Assembly: GCF_010906925.1 (NCBI RefSeq)
Contig: NZ_VTVE01000003.1
Span: 186,001 to 250,000 of the forward strand
DNA: 64,000 bases
Source: Pseudobutyrivibrio xylanivorans
GTDB lineage: Bacteria; Bacillota; Clostridia; Lachnospirales; Lachnospiraceae
Reading direction: 5' to 3'
Shown in pieces: positions 53,921-62,366 of this stretch; position 1 is the first letter of the stretch; each line of letters opens with the position of its first letter. The position numbers and the translations under genes are program-made. The notes under the pieces are model-generated. The model searched no databases. It saw only the letters and a program-made list of their open reading frames with translations, and was not told where the DNA came from.

Positions 53921-55870
53921 ATGAACATTTTTAGCAAAATAAAGCACTGGCACAAGGTAGCATGGTTTTTGGTCGCATACGATTTTATTACAATAATTGC
54001 GGCTTTTTTCCTTGCGCTTTGGTTTAGATTTGATTGTAAATACTCGCTGATTCCGGACTATTATTTTATTCCGTACAAGCAGATTATATTACCATATGCG
54101 GTGCTCACAATACTTGTATATTATTTCTTTGGCCTTTATCGTAGTATTTGGAGATTTGCCAGCTTCTTTGAACTTAAGAAGCTTACTTATGCATGCATTA
54201 CTTTGTTATTTATCAAGGCCTTTGTAGTCACTTCATTTGTCACTAGAATGCCTATCTCATACTATGTATTTGGTATAGGATTTCAGTTTTTGTTCTCTGT
54301 AGTGATTAGATTTTCCTACAGATTCATTTTGCTATTGAGAGATAGTAGAGCGGGCACAGAGGTTGAGAAAAAGGTAATGATTATTGGTGCAGGAGATGCT
54401 GGCCGAATGATTATCCGTGATATTAACTATGTTAACAATGGCAAGAACCATGCCAAGGTAGTATGTATCATCGATGACAACCCTAACAAATGGGGACGCT
54501 ACATTGATGGCGTAGAGGTCGTTGGTAATCAGGACAAGATTCTTGCGAACGTAGAGAAGTTTGGAGTAAATGAAATTTATATCGCCATTGCCAATATTAC
54601 TCCTAGCCGCAAGCGTAATCTTATCAATATTTGTAAGGAGACTAATTGTGTAATCAAGCAGCTTCCTAACATCTACGCGGAAAAGGCTGCTATTGTCAGT
54701 GTAGGTAGCCTTCAGAATATTACTATCGAGGACGTGCTTGGGCGAGATATTATTGATATCCATCACGAGGGCGTAGCCAATCAGCTGAGAGGCAAGGTAG
54801 TACTTGTTACTGGAGGTGGCGGTTCTATTGGCTCGGAGCTTTGCAGACAGATTGCAAAGTATGATCCAAAACAGCTTATCATTTTTGATGTATATGAGAA
54901 CAATGCCTACGATATACAGCTAGAGCTTAAGAAGAAATTCCCTGAGCTTAATCTTGTGACACTGATTGGCTCTGTCAGAGATACAAGACGTCTTGAGAAT
55001 GTTTTTGAGAAGTATCGTCCTAATATCTGTTATCATGCAGCAGCTCACAAGCATGTACCTCTTATGGAAGACAGCCCATGCGAGGCTATTAAAAATAATG
55101 CAGTAGGTACATACAAGACTGCATATGCTGCTATGAAATATGGCTGCGATAGATTCGTGCTTATCAGTACAGACAAGGCTATTAATCCTACTAATGTTAT
55201 GGGTGCCACAAAACGTATATGCGAAATGGTCATCCAGACATTTGATAGAATGATTAGAGAAGGTAGAGTAGATGAGATACCTATGCTATTTTCTCATTCT
55301 GATGACAATAAAGATGTGATAGCAAAACAAGGTGGAGTAGAGAAGCCTCACACAGAGTTTGTAGCAGTGCGTTTTGGAAATGTACTTGGCTCTAATGGTT
55401 CGGTTGTTCCTCTTTTTAAAAAGCAGATAGCTGAGGGAGGTCCAGTTACAGTTACCCATCCAGATATCATCAGATATTTCATGACTATTCCTGAGGCAGT
55501 TAGTCTAGTGCTTAAGGCAGGCTCTAATGCAAGCCATGGAGAGATATTTGTTCTTGATATGGGTGAGCCTGTACGCATAGCAGACCTTGCTAAGAATATG
55601 ATTGAGCTTGCTGGATACAAGCCTGATATCGATATAGAAATCAAATATGTAGGACTTCGTCCGGGAGAGAAGCTATATGAAGAAAAGCTTATGGATGAAG
55701 AGGGCCTCAAGAAGACTGATGACAAGCTCATCCATATAGCTGAGCCTATTCAATTTGATTCGGCTGAATTTATCAATGAATTAAATGATTTGATGTATTT
55801 TGCCTATGAAAATGAAGATGAGAAGGTGCTTGATATCATCAGAAAGACAGTGCCTACTTATACAGGTTGA
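53921..55870 (+). CDS. WbpM/CapD-like UDP-sugar 4,6-dehydratase
   Basis: A 649-residue membrane-bound enzyme. Four N-terminal helices (to about residue 130) are followed by a first Rossmann-like domain (VMIIGAGDAGRMI) and a second, catalytic SDR domain (VLVTGGGGSIGSELCRQI, KHVPLMEDSPCEA, STDKAINPTNVMGATKR). In the last motif Met replaces the usual SDR Tyr, as in other large dehydratases of this class. It converts UDP-GlcNAc to the 4-keto-6-deoxy sugar, the precursor of QuiNAc, FucNAc or bacillosamine-type sugars. It is 5 nt from the polymerase gene. The full length is normal for the family. Confidence 0.92.
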   Translation: MNIFSKIKHWHKVAWFLVAYDFITIIAAFFLALWFRFDCKYSLIPDYYFIPYKQIILPYAVLTILVYYFFGLYRSIWRFASFFELKKLTYACITLLFIKAFVVTSFVTRMPISYYVFGIGFQFLFSVVIRFSYRFILLLRDSRAGTEVEKKVMIIGAGDAGRMIIRDINYVNNGKNHAKVVCIIDDNPNKWGRYIDGVEVVGNQDKILANVEKFGVNEIYIAIANITPSRKRNLINICKETNCVIKQLPNIYAEKAAIVSVGSLQNITIEDVLGRDIIDIHHEGVANQLRGKVVLVTGGGGSIGSELCRQIAKYDPKQLIIFDVYENNAYDIQLELKKKFPELNLVTLIGSVRDTRRLENVFEKYRPNICYHAAAHKHVPLMEDSPCEAIKNNAVGTYKTAYAAMKYGCDRFVLISTDKAINPTNVMGATKRICEMVIQTFDRMIREGRVDEIPMLFSHSDDNKDVIAKQGGVEKPHTEFVAVRFGNVLGSNGSVVPLFKKQIAEGGPVTVTHPDIIRYFMTIPEAVSLVLKAGSNASHGEIFVLDMGEPVRIADLAKNMIELAGYKPDIDIEIKYVGLRPGEKLYEEKLMDEEGLKKTDDKLIHIAEPIQFDSAEFINELNDLMYFAYENEDEKVLDIIRKTVPTYTG

Positions 55871-55915
55871 TTAATTTTTGATGAAAAAAATCTAAATAAT
55901 GGCAGGAGTTTGCTT

Positions 55916-56707
55916 GTGAAAAAAATTCTGGTTACGGGAGCCAATTCCTACATTGGCAAGAATTTTATAGATTATGTTAATAGCTTGGGTGATTTTAAAG
56001 CCCAGGCTATTTCTGTTAGAGATGCTAGTTGGAAAGAGGTAGATTTTGGTCAATATGATGTGGTCTACGATGTGGCAGGTATCGCTCATATAAAAGAGAC
56101 TGATGAGAATAGACATCTATACTATGAGGTCAATCGAGACTTAGCGGTGGCACTAGCAAAAAAAGCAAAAGAAAATGGTGTAAAGCAGTTTATATATCTT
56201 AGTTCCATGAGTGTATTTGGTATGATAGAGGGACATATAACAAAGGACACTCCAACGGGGCCAGTGAATGCCTATGGTAAATCCAAGCTGGAGGCAGAGC
56301 GTCAGATAATGGCTTTGGCGTCATCTGATTTTGTTGTGACAATAGTCCGACCTCCTATGGTCTATGGACCTGGCTGTAAGGGAAATTACCAGCTGCTTAG
56401 GAAATTTGCTCTTAAGATAAAGGCCTTTCCAAATGTAGATAATCAGCGCAGCATGATTAGCATAGATAACATGTCTAGGGCTGTGGTAGGGATGATAGAG
56501 CATCCGAAGACTAGTGTATGGCATCCACAAGATCCTGAGTATATCAGGACCTACGATATGGTAAAATCTATTACAGAGGAAGAGGGCACCAGGTTATTTA
56601 CAATCAGAGGATTTAACTGGCTAATAAAGCTGCTTACAAAGCGCATAGGTGTCTTTAAGAAAGTATTTGGTAATCTTACATACGATATGGAGATAGATAA
56701 ACATTGA
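55916..56707 (+). CDS. NAD-dependent epimerase/4-ketoreductase (SDR), GTG start
   Basis: A 263-residue extended SDR with VTGANSYIGKNFIDY at the N-terminus, YLSSMSVFG, and the active-site YGKSK. The C-terminal substrate part is short. It follows the dehydratase and most likely reduces or epimerises its 4-keto product to give a UDP-6-deoxy-HexNAc such as QuiNAc or FucNAc. GTG 55916 is preferred, as AGGAG at 55904-55908 is 7 nt before it; the in-frame TTG at 55910 is only 1 nt away. Its end overlaps the next start. Confidence 0.82.
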   Translation: MKKILVTGANSYIGKNFIDYVNSLGDFKAQAISVRDASWKEVDFGQYDVVYDVAGIAHIKETDENRHLYYEVNRDLAVALAKKAKENGVKQFIYLSSMSVFGMIEGHITKDTPTGPVNAYGKSKLEAERQIMALASSDFVVTIVRPPMVYGPGCKGNYQLLRKFALKIKAFPNVDNQRSMISIDNMSRAVVGMIEHPKTSVWHPQDPEYIRTYDMVKSITEEEGTRLFTIRGFNWLIKLLTKRIGVFKKVFGNLTYDMEIDKH

Positions 56708-57507
56708 AAAAAGAGCAGGGAATGGAAAATGCTAAATATATAGCTGGATTAGTATCCATTGTTATGCCTATGTACAATGCTAAAAGATTTATAGCAGAGG
56801 CAATTGAGTCGGTGCAGAAGCAAGACTACGATAATTGGGAGTTGCTAGTAGTTAATGATGGCTCTACAGATGGATGCGAAAAACTAGTTACTGAGATAAG
56901 CATACAGGATTCGAGAGTTAAGCTTATAAACAAGGAAAATGGTGGCGTTGCATCGGCAAGAAATGCAGGTATCGAAGCGGCACGAGGTCAATATATAGCT
57001 TTTTTAGATAGCGATGATAAGTGGCTAGAAGGAAAGCTAAGTAAGCAGATATCTTTTTTACAGAGAAGCAGTGACGCGGGAGAGCGAAGACAGTTTTGTT
57101 ATGGAGCTACCTCATTTATGACTGAGGATGGGACTCCACTGGAAAAATGGTGGCCTGTGCCAACAATGGTTGACTATAAAAAACTGCTCCATGCTAATGT
57201 AATACCTTGTTCAACAGTGCTGATAGATAGAACCGGACTACAACCATTTTATATGCCTAATCAAGGTCACGAGGACTATGCTACATGGCTGACAGTTCTT
57301 AGGGATAATAGGATAAAAGCTTATGGTATAAATGAACCATTATTTATGTACAGAAGGTCATCTTCGGGGGTTAGCAGCAGCAAGTTTAAAACACTCAGTT
57401 GGACGTGGCATGTCTACCATGATAGCCAGGGGTTTAGCTGGCTCAAAAGTACCTGGTGCTTTTTGAGATTTGAGTGGTTGACAGTGTGGAAGTATTTACA
57501 AAGATAA
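56704..57507 (+). CDS. GT2-family glycosyltransferase
   Basis: A 267-residue soluble inverting GT-A enzyme with SIVMPMYNAKRFI, LVVNDGSTDG, the GGVASARNAGIEAA segment and AFLDSDD for metal binding, then a late GHEDYATWL catalytic-base region. It probably adds a sugar to the growing lipid-linked unit. The start is uncertain: TTG 56704 overlaps the upstream stop and would be translationally coupled, while ATG 56722 (MENAKY) has a poor site. It is the last clear glycan enzyme of this module before the rubredoxin gene. Confidence 0.87.
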   Translation: MKKEQGMENAKYIAGLVSIVMPMYNAKRFIAEAIESVQKQDYDNWELLVVNDGSTDGCEKLVTEISIQDSRVKLINKENGGVASARNAGIEAARGQYIAFLDSDDKWLEGKLSKQISFLQRSSDAGERRQFCYGATSFMTEDGTPLEKWWPVPTMVDYKKLLHANVIPCSTVLIDRTGLQPFYMPNQGHEDYATWLTVLRDNRIKAYGINEPLFMYRRSSSGVSSSKFKTLSWTWHVYHDSQGFSWLKSTWCFLRFEWLTVWKYLQR

Positions 57508-57553
57508 CATAGTATTGGGATTTTCATTTAGTAAAACAAGAGGAGGTATCATT

Positions 57554-58192
57554 ATGGGAGCAATGGACACAAAGGCAATGTTTAAGTTATCTTATGGACT
57601 GTTTGTGTGCACAGCAGTGCAGGGGGCTAAGATTAACGGATGTATTATCAACACAGCTATTCAGGCTGCATCTGAGCCTAATACCATCACAGTGGCTATT
57701 AACAAGGCTAATTACACTCATGATATGGTAAAGGCTACTGGTGTGTGCAACGTATCGGTAATCAGTGAAGAAGCAAGCTTTGATTTGTTTAAGCATTTTG
57801 GATTCCAGTCAGGTAGAGATGTAGATAAGTTCTCTAACTATCCTGCAACTAATTACAAGACAGCTGAGAATGGTGTGCCTTACATTACAGCAGGAACTAA
57901 TGCATACTTTTCGTTGAAAGTAAGAGATACAGTTGACTTGGGGTCTCATACATTATTCATCTGTGAGCCTACAGAAATGGAAGTATTAGCTTCCACTCCA
58001 TCATGTACATACACCTATTATCAGGATAATATCAAGCCAAAGCCTGAGGCAGTGGGTACCACTCCTAAGGGTGAGACTATTTGGCGCTGCCGTATATGCG
58101 GATACGAGTGGGTAGGTGAAGAGCTTCCAGATGATTTCATCTGCCCTATTTGTAAGCATCCAAAAGCAGATTTTGAAAAGATTGTAAGATAA
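57554..58192 (+). CDS. Flavin reductase-rubredoxin fusion protein
   Basis: A 212-residue soluble redox protein. Residues 1 to about 155 are a flavin-reductase (FMN-binding split-barrel) domain, with KLSYGLFVCTAVQG and TITVAINKANYTHDMV. The last 45 residues are a rubredoxin with two iron-binding CxxC pairs, CRICGYEW and CPICKHP. Such proteins pass electrons to oxygen- or peroxide-reducing partners in anaerobes. AGGAGG lies 7 nt before ATG 57554. It is an outlier in a glycan locus. The last 83 nt are repeated at 49350-49432, about 8.8 kb upstream. Confidence 0.88.
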   Translation: MGAMDTKAMFKLSYGLFVCTAVQGAKINGCIINTAIQAASEPNTITVAINKANYTHDMVKATGVCNVSVISEEASFDLFKHFGFQSGRDVDKFSNYPATNYKTAENGVPYITAGTNAYFSLKVRDTVDLGSHTLFICEPTEMEVLASTPSCTYTYYQDNIKPKPEAVGTTPKGETIWRCRICGYEWVGEELPDDFICPICKHPKADFEKIVR

Positions 58193-58202
58193 AGGAGATT
58201 TA

Positions 58203-58601
58203 ATGAATAAATCATTGAGAGAAAGATTTCACACAGAACTAATAAAGCTTCCAGGACGACTGGAAAAGATAGTGGCAGCCATTCTATTTATAGGAGTAGG
58301 CTATGGCTGCGTACAATTATTTTTACATGTAATTGCATTTGCAGATATGCCACTGGGCGACTACATGGATGACATTTTGATAGTAGCATTTAATGTAGTC
58401 ATTGTAGTAGAGTTTGTCCGTATGCTTATAAAACACTCTATGAATACAATTGTAGAGGTGCTTATATTTGCCATAGCTAGAGGGCTGGTAGTAGGTCATG
58501 AAAAACCAGTTTATGCATTGATTAGTATTGTTTCTATAGCGATACTACTTGCCAGCAGGAAGTTCTTGTTCTGCGAGCATGATTTTGAAGAGGAAGAGTA
58601 G
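58203..58601 (+). CDS. PsiE-like small membrane protein
   Basis: A 132-residue protein with four hydrophobic helices. The segment VVEFVRMLIKHSMNTIVEVLIFAIARGLVVGHE resembles the phosphate-starvation-inducible PsiE family, whose function is unknown. It begins 10 nt after the rubredoxin stop and would be co-transcribed with it. No direct link with glycan synthesis is visible. The C-terminus is acidic (HDFEEEE). Confidence 0.72.
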   Translation: MNKSLRERFHTELIKLPGRLEKIVAAILFIGVGYGCVQLFLHVIAFADMPLGDYMDDILIVAFNVVIVVEFVRMLIKHSMNTIVEVLIFAIARGLVVGHEKPVYALISIVSIAILLASRKFLFCEHDFEEEE

Positions 58602-58604
58602 GAG

Positions 58605-58633
58605 TTGAATAACATTAGTCTATCAACTATACT
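58605..58633 (+). promoter_or_regulatory. Sigma-A-type promoter for the mannose-1-phosphate guanylyltransferase gene
   Basis: TTGAAT at 58605-58610 (4/6) and TATACT at 58628-58633 (5/6) are exactly 17 nt apart, 45 nt before the ATG at 58679. This is the best promoter match in the window and separates this gene from the module before it. Confidence 0.7.
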
Positions 58634-58678
58634 AAACCAGTAAAAACAATAAAAGAAAGACTAAAAGGTGACATAAAT

Positions 58679-59743
58679 ATGCAAACATACGGAGTTATCA
58701 TGGCAGGTGGCGGTGGAACACGCTTTTGGCCATTATCAAGACACGAAGTTCCAAAGCAGCTTTTAAATCTTAGTGGTAAGGATTTAATGGTAAATGAGAC
58801 AATTGACAGAGTGGCAACACTTTGCGATAAGTCCGATATATTCATCGTTACCAATGTAGATCAGGTTCCAGGGATGGAAAAGGCCACAACAGGGCGAATC
58901 AAGCCAGATCATATTCTTAGCGAGCCATCCGCTAGAAACACAGCGGCATGTATCGGATATGCAGCATTTGAAATTGTAAAGAAATATGGTGATGGTGTAA
59001 TGTGCATCTTCCCATCAGATCACTATATCAAGAACGAGGCAGCTTTTACAGCTACTCTTAAGGATGCTATAGCAGAGGCAGAGCAGGGTTCTCTTGTTAC
59101 TATGGGTATTACACCTACTTTCCCATGTACAGGTTATGGATATATCAGATTTGATAAGACAGAGACTGCTACTGCAAAAAAGGTAGTAGAGTTTAAAGAA
59201 AAGCCAGACTTGAAGACTGCAGAAGAATATGTGGCTAGTGGCGAATATTCATGGAATAGTGGTATGTTCGTTTGGAAGGCTTCTGTAATTCTTGCTGAGT
59301 TTGAGAAACTCCTTCCAGATGTATATGCATGTCTTACAAAGATTGCAGATGCTATGGGCACAGCTGATGAGAAAAAGGTAATTGATGAGGTATATCCTAC
59401 AATTCCTAGTATCTCAATTGACTACGGCATTATGGAAAAATCTGATAAAGTAAAGGTTATTTCAGCTGAAATGGGCTGGAATGATGTAGGAAGCTGGGAT
59501 AATCTTGGCGTTCTTCACGAAGCTGATTCAGATGGTAATGTATTTGCAGGAGACCATCTTGCAATTGATACAAAGGGATGTATTACATATTCCAAGAAGC
59601 GCCTTATTTCGACTGTTGGAGTTGAAAATCTTATCATTGTAGAAACTGATGACGCTATCATGGTAGTTGATAAGAGTAGAGCTCAGGATGTAAAGCTTAT
59701 TGTAGAGGAGCTTAAGAAACAGGGAAGAAATGAGCTGCTTTAA
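58679..59743 (+). CDS. manC: Mannose-1-phosphate guanylyltransferase
   Basis: A 354-residue nucleotidyltransferase that makes GDP-mannose from GTP and mannose-1-phosphate. It has the pyrophosphorylase signature GVIMAGGGGTRFWPLSR at 5-21 with PKQ following, FPSDHYI, the sugar-binding VVEFKEKPD, WNSGMFVWKA and IMEKSDKV. The length fits the single-domain form without the C-terminal isomerase. It has its own promoter and a hairpin after it, so it is a separate unit supplying GDP-mannose to the GT4 enzymes nearby. Confidence 0.93.
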   Translation: MQTYGVIMAGGGGTRFWPLSRHEVPKQLLNLSGKDLMVNETIDRVATLCDKSDIFIVTNVDQVPGMEKATTGRIKPDHILSEPSARNTAACIGYAAFEIVKKYGDGVMCIFPSDHYIKNEAAFTATLKDAIAEAEQGSLVTMGITPTFPCTGYGYIRFDKTETATAKKVVEFKEKPDLKTAEEYVASGEYSWNSGMFVWKASVILAEFEKLLPDVYACLTKIADAMGTADEKKVIDEVYPTIPSISIDYGIMEKSDKVKVISAEMGWNDVGSWDNLGVLHEADSDGNVFAGDHLAIDTKGCITYSKKRLISTVGVENLIIVETDDAIMVVDKSRAQDVKLIVEELKKQGRNELL

Positions 59744-59790
59744 TCAAAGTAAGCTAATTTGCTAGAAATAAAGTATCAAAGTATAATAGG

Positions 59791-59816
59791 GGCTAGGTGT
59801 ATTTCACCTAGCCTTT
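59791..59816 (+). terminator. Hairpin terminator after manC
   Basis: GGCTAGGTG at 59791-59799 pairs perfectly with CACCTAGCC at 59805-59813 around TATTT, followed by TTTAATAC. The T-run is short, so readthrough into the next gene is possible. Confidence 0.65.
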
Positions 59817-59850
59817 AATACTATATAAATATTTATATGGAGCAAATAAA

Positions 59851-60936
59851 ATGAAATTATTAATAGATGCGCGAAATCTTGGTTCAAAGCCTAGTGGTAT
59901 AGGAATATATGCCTATAACTGGATTAAGGCTTTTGAAGAGAATGGAAGCCTTGAAGTTCATGTGATAGTTGATGTTATCGAAAGTGCGCAGATTAAAGAA
60001 TTAGACTTAAATGGTAGAGTTAAAGTGCATTGTTATGGAAGGACATCAAATAAGAGCGCAAATATATTTCAGTATTTTAAATATGTGAAGCGCCTGATAG
60101 AACAGGTGCAACCAGATATTTTTTGGGAAGTCAATAACCTGGCGCCAATAAAGATTAAAAATCCATACGGGAAATATATAGTTACTATTCATGATATGTT
60201 CCCTATAACTATGCCTGAGTGTTTCGGGAAGATATATCCATACTATTTTAAATATGGAGTTGCTAAGACAATTAAATGTGTAGATGCAATACTATATGAC
60301 TCTAACTATTCCAAGAAGGAAACGGAGAAATACTTCCCACTGGCTAAGAAGAAAGATTCGTTTATTTCATACATAATCATTCCGCCTATTCCTGAAATGG
60401 ATGTGGAGGAAAAAGATTATTTCCTTTATATTGGCAATCTTGAAAAAAGAAAAGGCACTGATATTCTTCTAGATGCATACCAGCTATACGTAGAGCAAGG
60501 TGGTACACGTGAATTAATATTAGCTGGGAAAATCAGGGAAAATGATATAGAGACAAGGATAAAAGAATTAGACAAAAAGCTACCAGGATTTCACTACCTA
60601 GGATATATAGATGATGAAACAAGAACTAGGCTCTATAGAGAATGTGGTTGCTTTGTATTTCCATCTCGAGCTGAGGGATTTGGTATGCCAATAATAGAGG
60701 CCATGCAGTGTGGCAAGCCTGTTATTGCTAGTGATTTGGAAATATTTGAGGAGTTGGTAGGACAAGCTATTGACATGTTTGAATATCGGAATGACTCAAA
60801 TGACAGTGAAAGATTATTCCAAAAGATGATTGAACAAGATAATCTTTCAGATGAAAGAGATACGAAACGGGTTGTGAATAAATATTCTGCAGATAATTTA
60901 GATAAAAAACTGATAGATTATTTAGCAGAAATATAA
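59851..60936 (+). CDS. GT4-family glycosyltransferase (mannosyltransferase-like)
   Basis: A 361-residue GT-B enzyme. It starts with LLIDARNLGSKPSGIGIYAYN, the pattern of many mannosyl- and rhamnosyltransferases of GT4, has ILYDSNYSKKE and YIGNLEKRKGTDILLDAY at the domain border, and the signature FPSRAEGFGMPIIEAMQCGKPVIAS near 270-295. Proximity to manC suggests GDP-mannose as donor (inference). GGAG precedes ATG 59851. A strong terminator follows. Confidence 0.9.
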   Translation: MKLLIDARNLGSKPSGIGIYAYNWIKAFEENGSLEVHVIVDVIESAQIKELDLNGRVKVHCYGRTSNKSANIFQYFKYVKRLIEQVQPDIFWEVNNLAPIKIKNPYGKYIVTIHDMFPITMPECFGKIYPYYFKYGVAKTIKCVDAILYDSNYSKKETEKYFPLAKKKDSFISYIIIPPIPEMDVEEKDYFLYIGNLEKRKGTDILLDAYQLYVEQGGTRELILAGKIRENDIETRIKELDKKLPGFHYLGYIDDETRTRLYRECGCFVFPSRAEGFGMPIIEAMQCGKPVIASDLEIFEELVGQAIDMFEYRNDSNDSERLFQKMIEQDNLSDERDTKRVVNKYSADNLDKKLIDYLAEI

Positions 60937-60991
60937 ACGAATAATATCAATGAGTTAATTGAGAAGAGGTCATTTAAGTAGATATATCAGT

Positions 60992-61026
60992 AAAATGCTG
61001 AATCATCAGTGGAATTCAGCATTTTT
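60992..61026 (+). terminator. Intrinsic terminator
   Basis: AAAATGCTGAAT at 60992-61003 pairs perfectly (12 bp) with ATTCAGCATTTT at 61014-61025, with a T-run in and after the right arm. It ends the unit containing the GT4 gene before it. Confidence 0.88.
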
Positions 61027-61037
61027 TATGTTAAATG

Positions 61038-61046
61038 TGTTATAAT
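61038..61046 (+). promoter_or_regulatory. Extended -10 promoter for the last GT4 operon
   Basis: TGTTATAAT gives a perfect -10 box (61041-61046) with the TGn extension, 12 nt after the terminator and 52 nt before the next ATG. No good -35 is present, which the extended form does not need. Confidence 0.55.
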
Positions 61047-61098
61047 CATGTGCTAGAATGAAATAACTGTGTAAAGATAAAAGGTAGTAGTTATAAGT

Positions 61099-62352
61099 AT
61101 GAGCGTAACTGATAAAATATATACGATGTTGGTTATCATAAAGCCAGCGTTGACAAAAGTAATACCATTGTCATATTTGCAGAAGAAAAAGTTGCAATAT
61201 GTCAATTGGTCTACTAAGCGTCTGAACAAGGTAAAACTAAAGGCATACGATAAAAGCCTTTATCCTCATGGAGTAAATTTGATTGGACCAATTCAGGATC
61301 AGACTGGTCTTGGACAGAGCTGTAGACTATTGGCAAATGCGTTGGATAAAGCAGATGTACCACACAGCATAATTGAACATCATATTACAAAGAATAGAGA
61401 TAAAATTGATCATACCTTTGACAGCGAAATAGTTGATGAGCAGAAATATGATATCAATATTTTTCATATAAATATGCATGAGTTTGCCTATGCATTCAAG
61501 CATTTCGGGAAAAAATATTGGGATTACCATTACAATATTGGATATTGGTTGTGGGAATTAGAAGAATTCCCTGAAGAGTGGGTCGGTTGCATTAGTGTAC
61601 TAGATGAAATATGGACTCCTTCAGAATTTGTTAGCAATTCAATCAGAAAAGTGACAGATAAGCCAGTAAGGACGATTCCGTACATTATTGAGGCACCTAT
61701 AGATAGCAAATACGATAGAGCCTATTTTAATCTGCCAGAGGATAAGTTCTTGTATCTCATGATGTACGCAAGCGATAGCATGACAGAAAGAAAGAATCCT
61801 ATTGGTGCTTTAGAAGCATTTAAAAGGGCTTTTGATAAAGATGATGAAAGTGTTGGATTAGTTATAAAACTAAATGGCAACAATCAAGATGATATCGACT
61901 ATATATCATCATTTTTAGATGGTTATAAGAATGTTTATTTCATGACAGATAGATTGACTAAGATAGAAGTAAACAGCCTTATTTCAGATGTAGATGTGTT
62001 TGTCTCTCTACATAGAGCAGAAGGATTTGGACTTGTTATGGCGGAGGCTATGCTAAATGGTACACCATGTATAGCTACAAATTGGTCCGCAAACACTGAG
62101 TTTATGAATGATGAAGTTGCCTGCATGGTTAAATATACTAAGGCGGCACTGAAAGAGAAAATTGGGCCTTATAAAAAAGGTAGTGTTTGGGCCGAGCCAG
62201 ATATTGATAGTGCTTCGGGTTATATGAAGAAGTTATATGAGGACAGTGAGTACAGAAATAGACTTACAGAGAACGCACGAAAATATATATCAGATAAATT
62301 AGGTGAGAATTATGTTACTAGCCTTATTAAAGAGGCGATAGGAAGGATTTAA
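61099..62352 (+). CDS. GT4-family glycosyltransferase
   Basis: A 417-residue GT-B enzyme. The first part has GVNLIGPIQDQTGLGQSCRLLANAL, like the small group of GT4 enzymes with a GLG start loop, and NIGYWLWELEEFPEEW. The donor domain has SMTERKNPIGALEAFKRAF and the signature LHRAEGFGLVMAEAMLNGTPCIAT. About 45 residues precede the first strand, including a hydrophobic stretch that may touch the membrane. It is the first gene of the last operon; substrate unknown. Confidence 0.88.
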   Translation: MSVTDKIYTMLVIIKPALTKVIPLSYLQKKKLQYVNWSTKRLNKVKLKAYDKSLYPHGVNLIGPIQDQTGLGQSCRLLANALDKADVPHSIIEHHITKNRDKIDHTFDSEIVDEQKYDINIFHINMHEFAYAFKHFGKKYWDYHYNIGYWLWELEEFPEEWVGCISVLDEIWTPSEFVSNSIRKVTDKPVRTIPYIIEAPIDSKYDRAYFNLPEDKFLYLMMYASDSMTERKNPIGALEAFKRAFDKDDESVGLVIKLNGNNQDDIDYISSFLDGYKNVYFMTDRLTKIEVNSLISDVDVFVSLHRAEGFGLVMAEAMLNGTPCIATNWSANTEFMNDEVACMVKYTKAALKEKIGPYKKGSVWAEPDIDSASGYMKKLYEDSEYRNRLTENARKYISDKLGENYVTSLIKEAIGRI

Positions 62353-62366
62353 CAAGATAATTAGTT

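Noticed and set aside
54332-54766. Minus-strand frame of 144 codons
   Set aside because: It is antisense to the Rossmann domain of the dehydratase; no ribosome site or family pattern.
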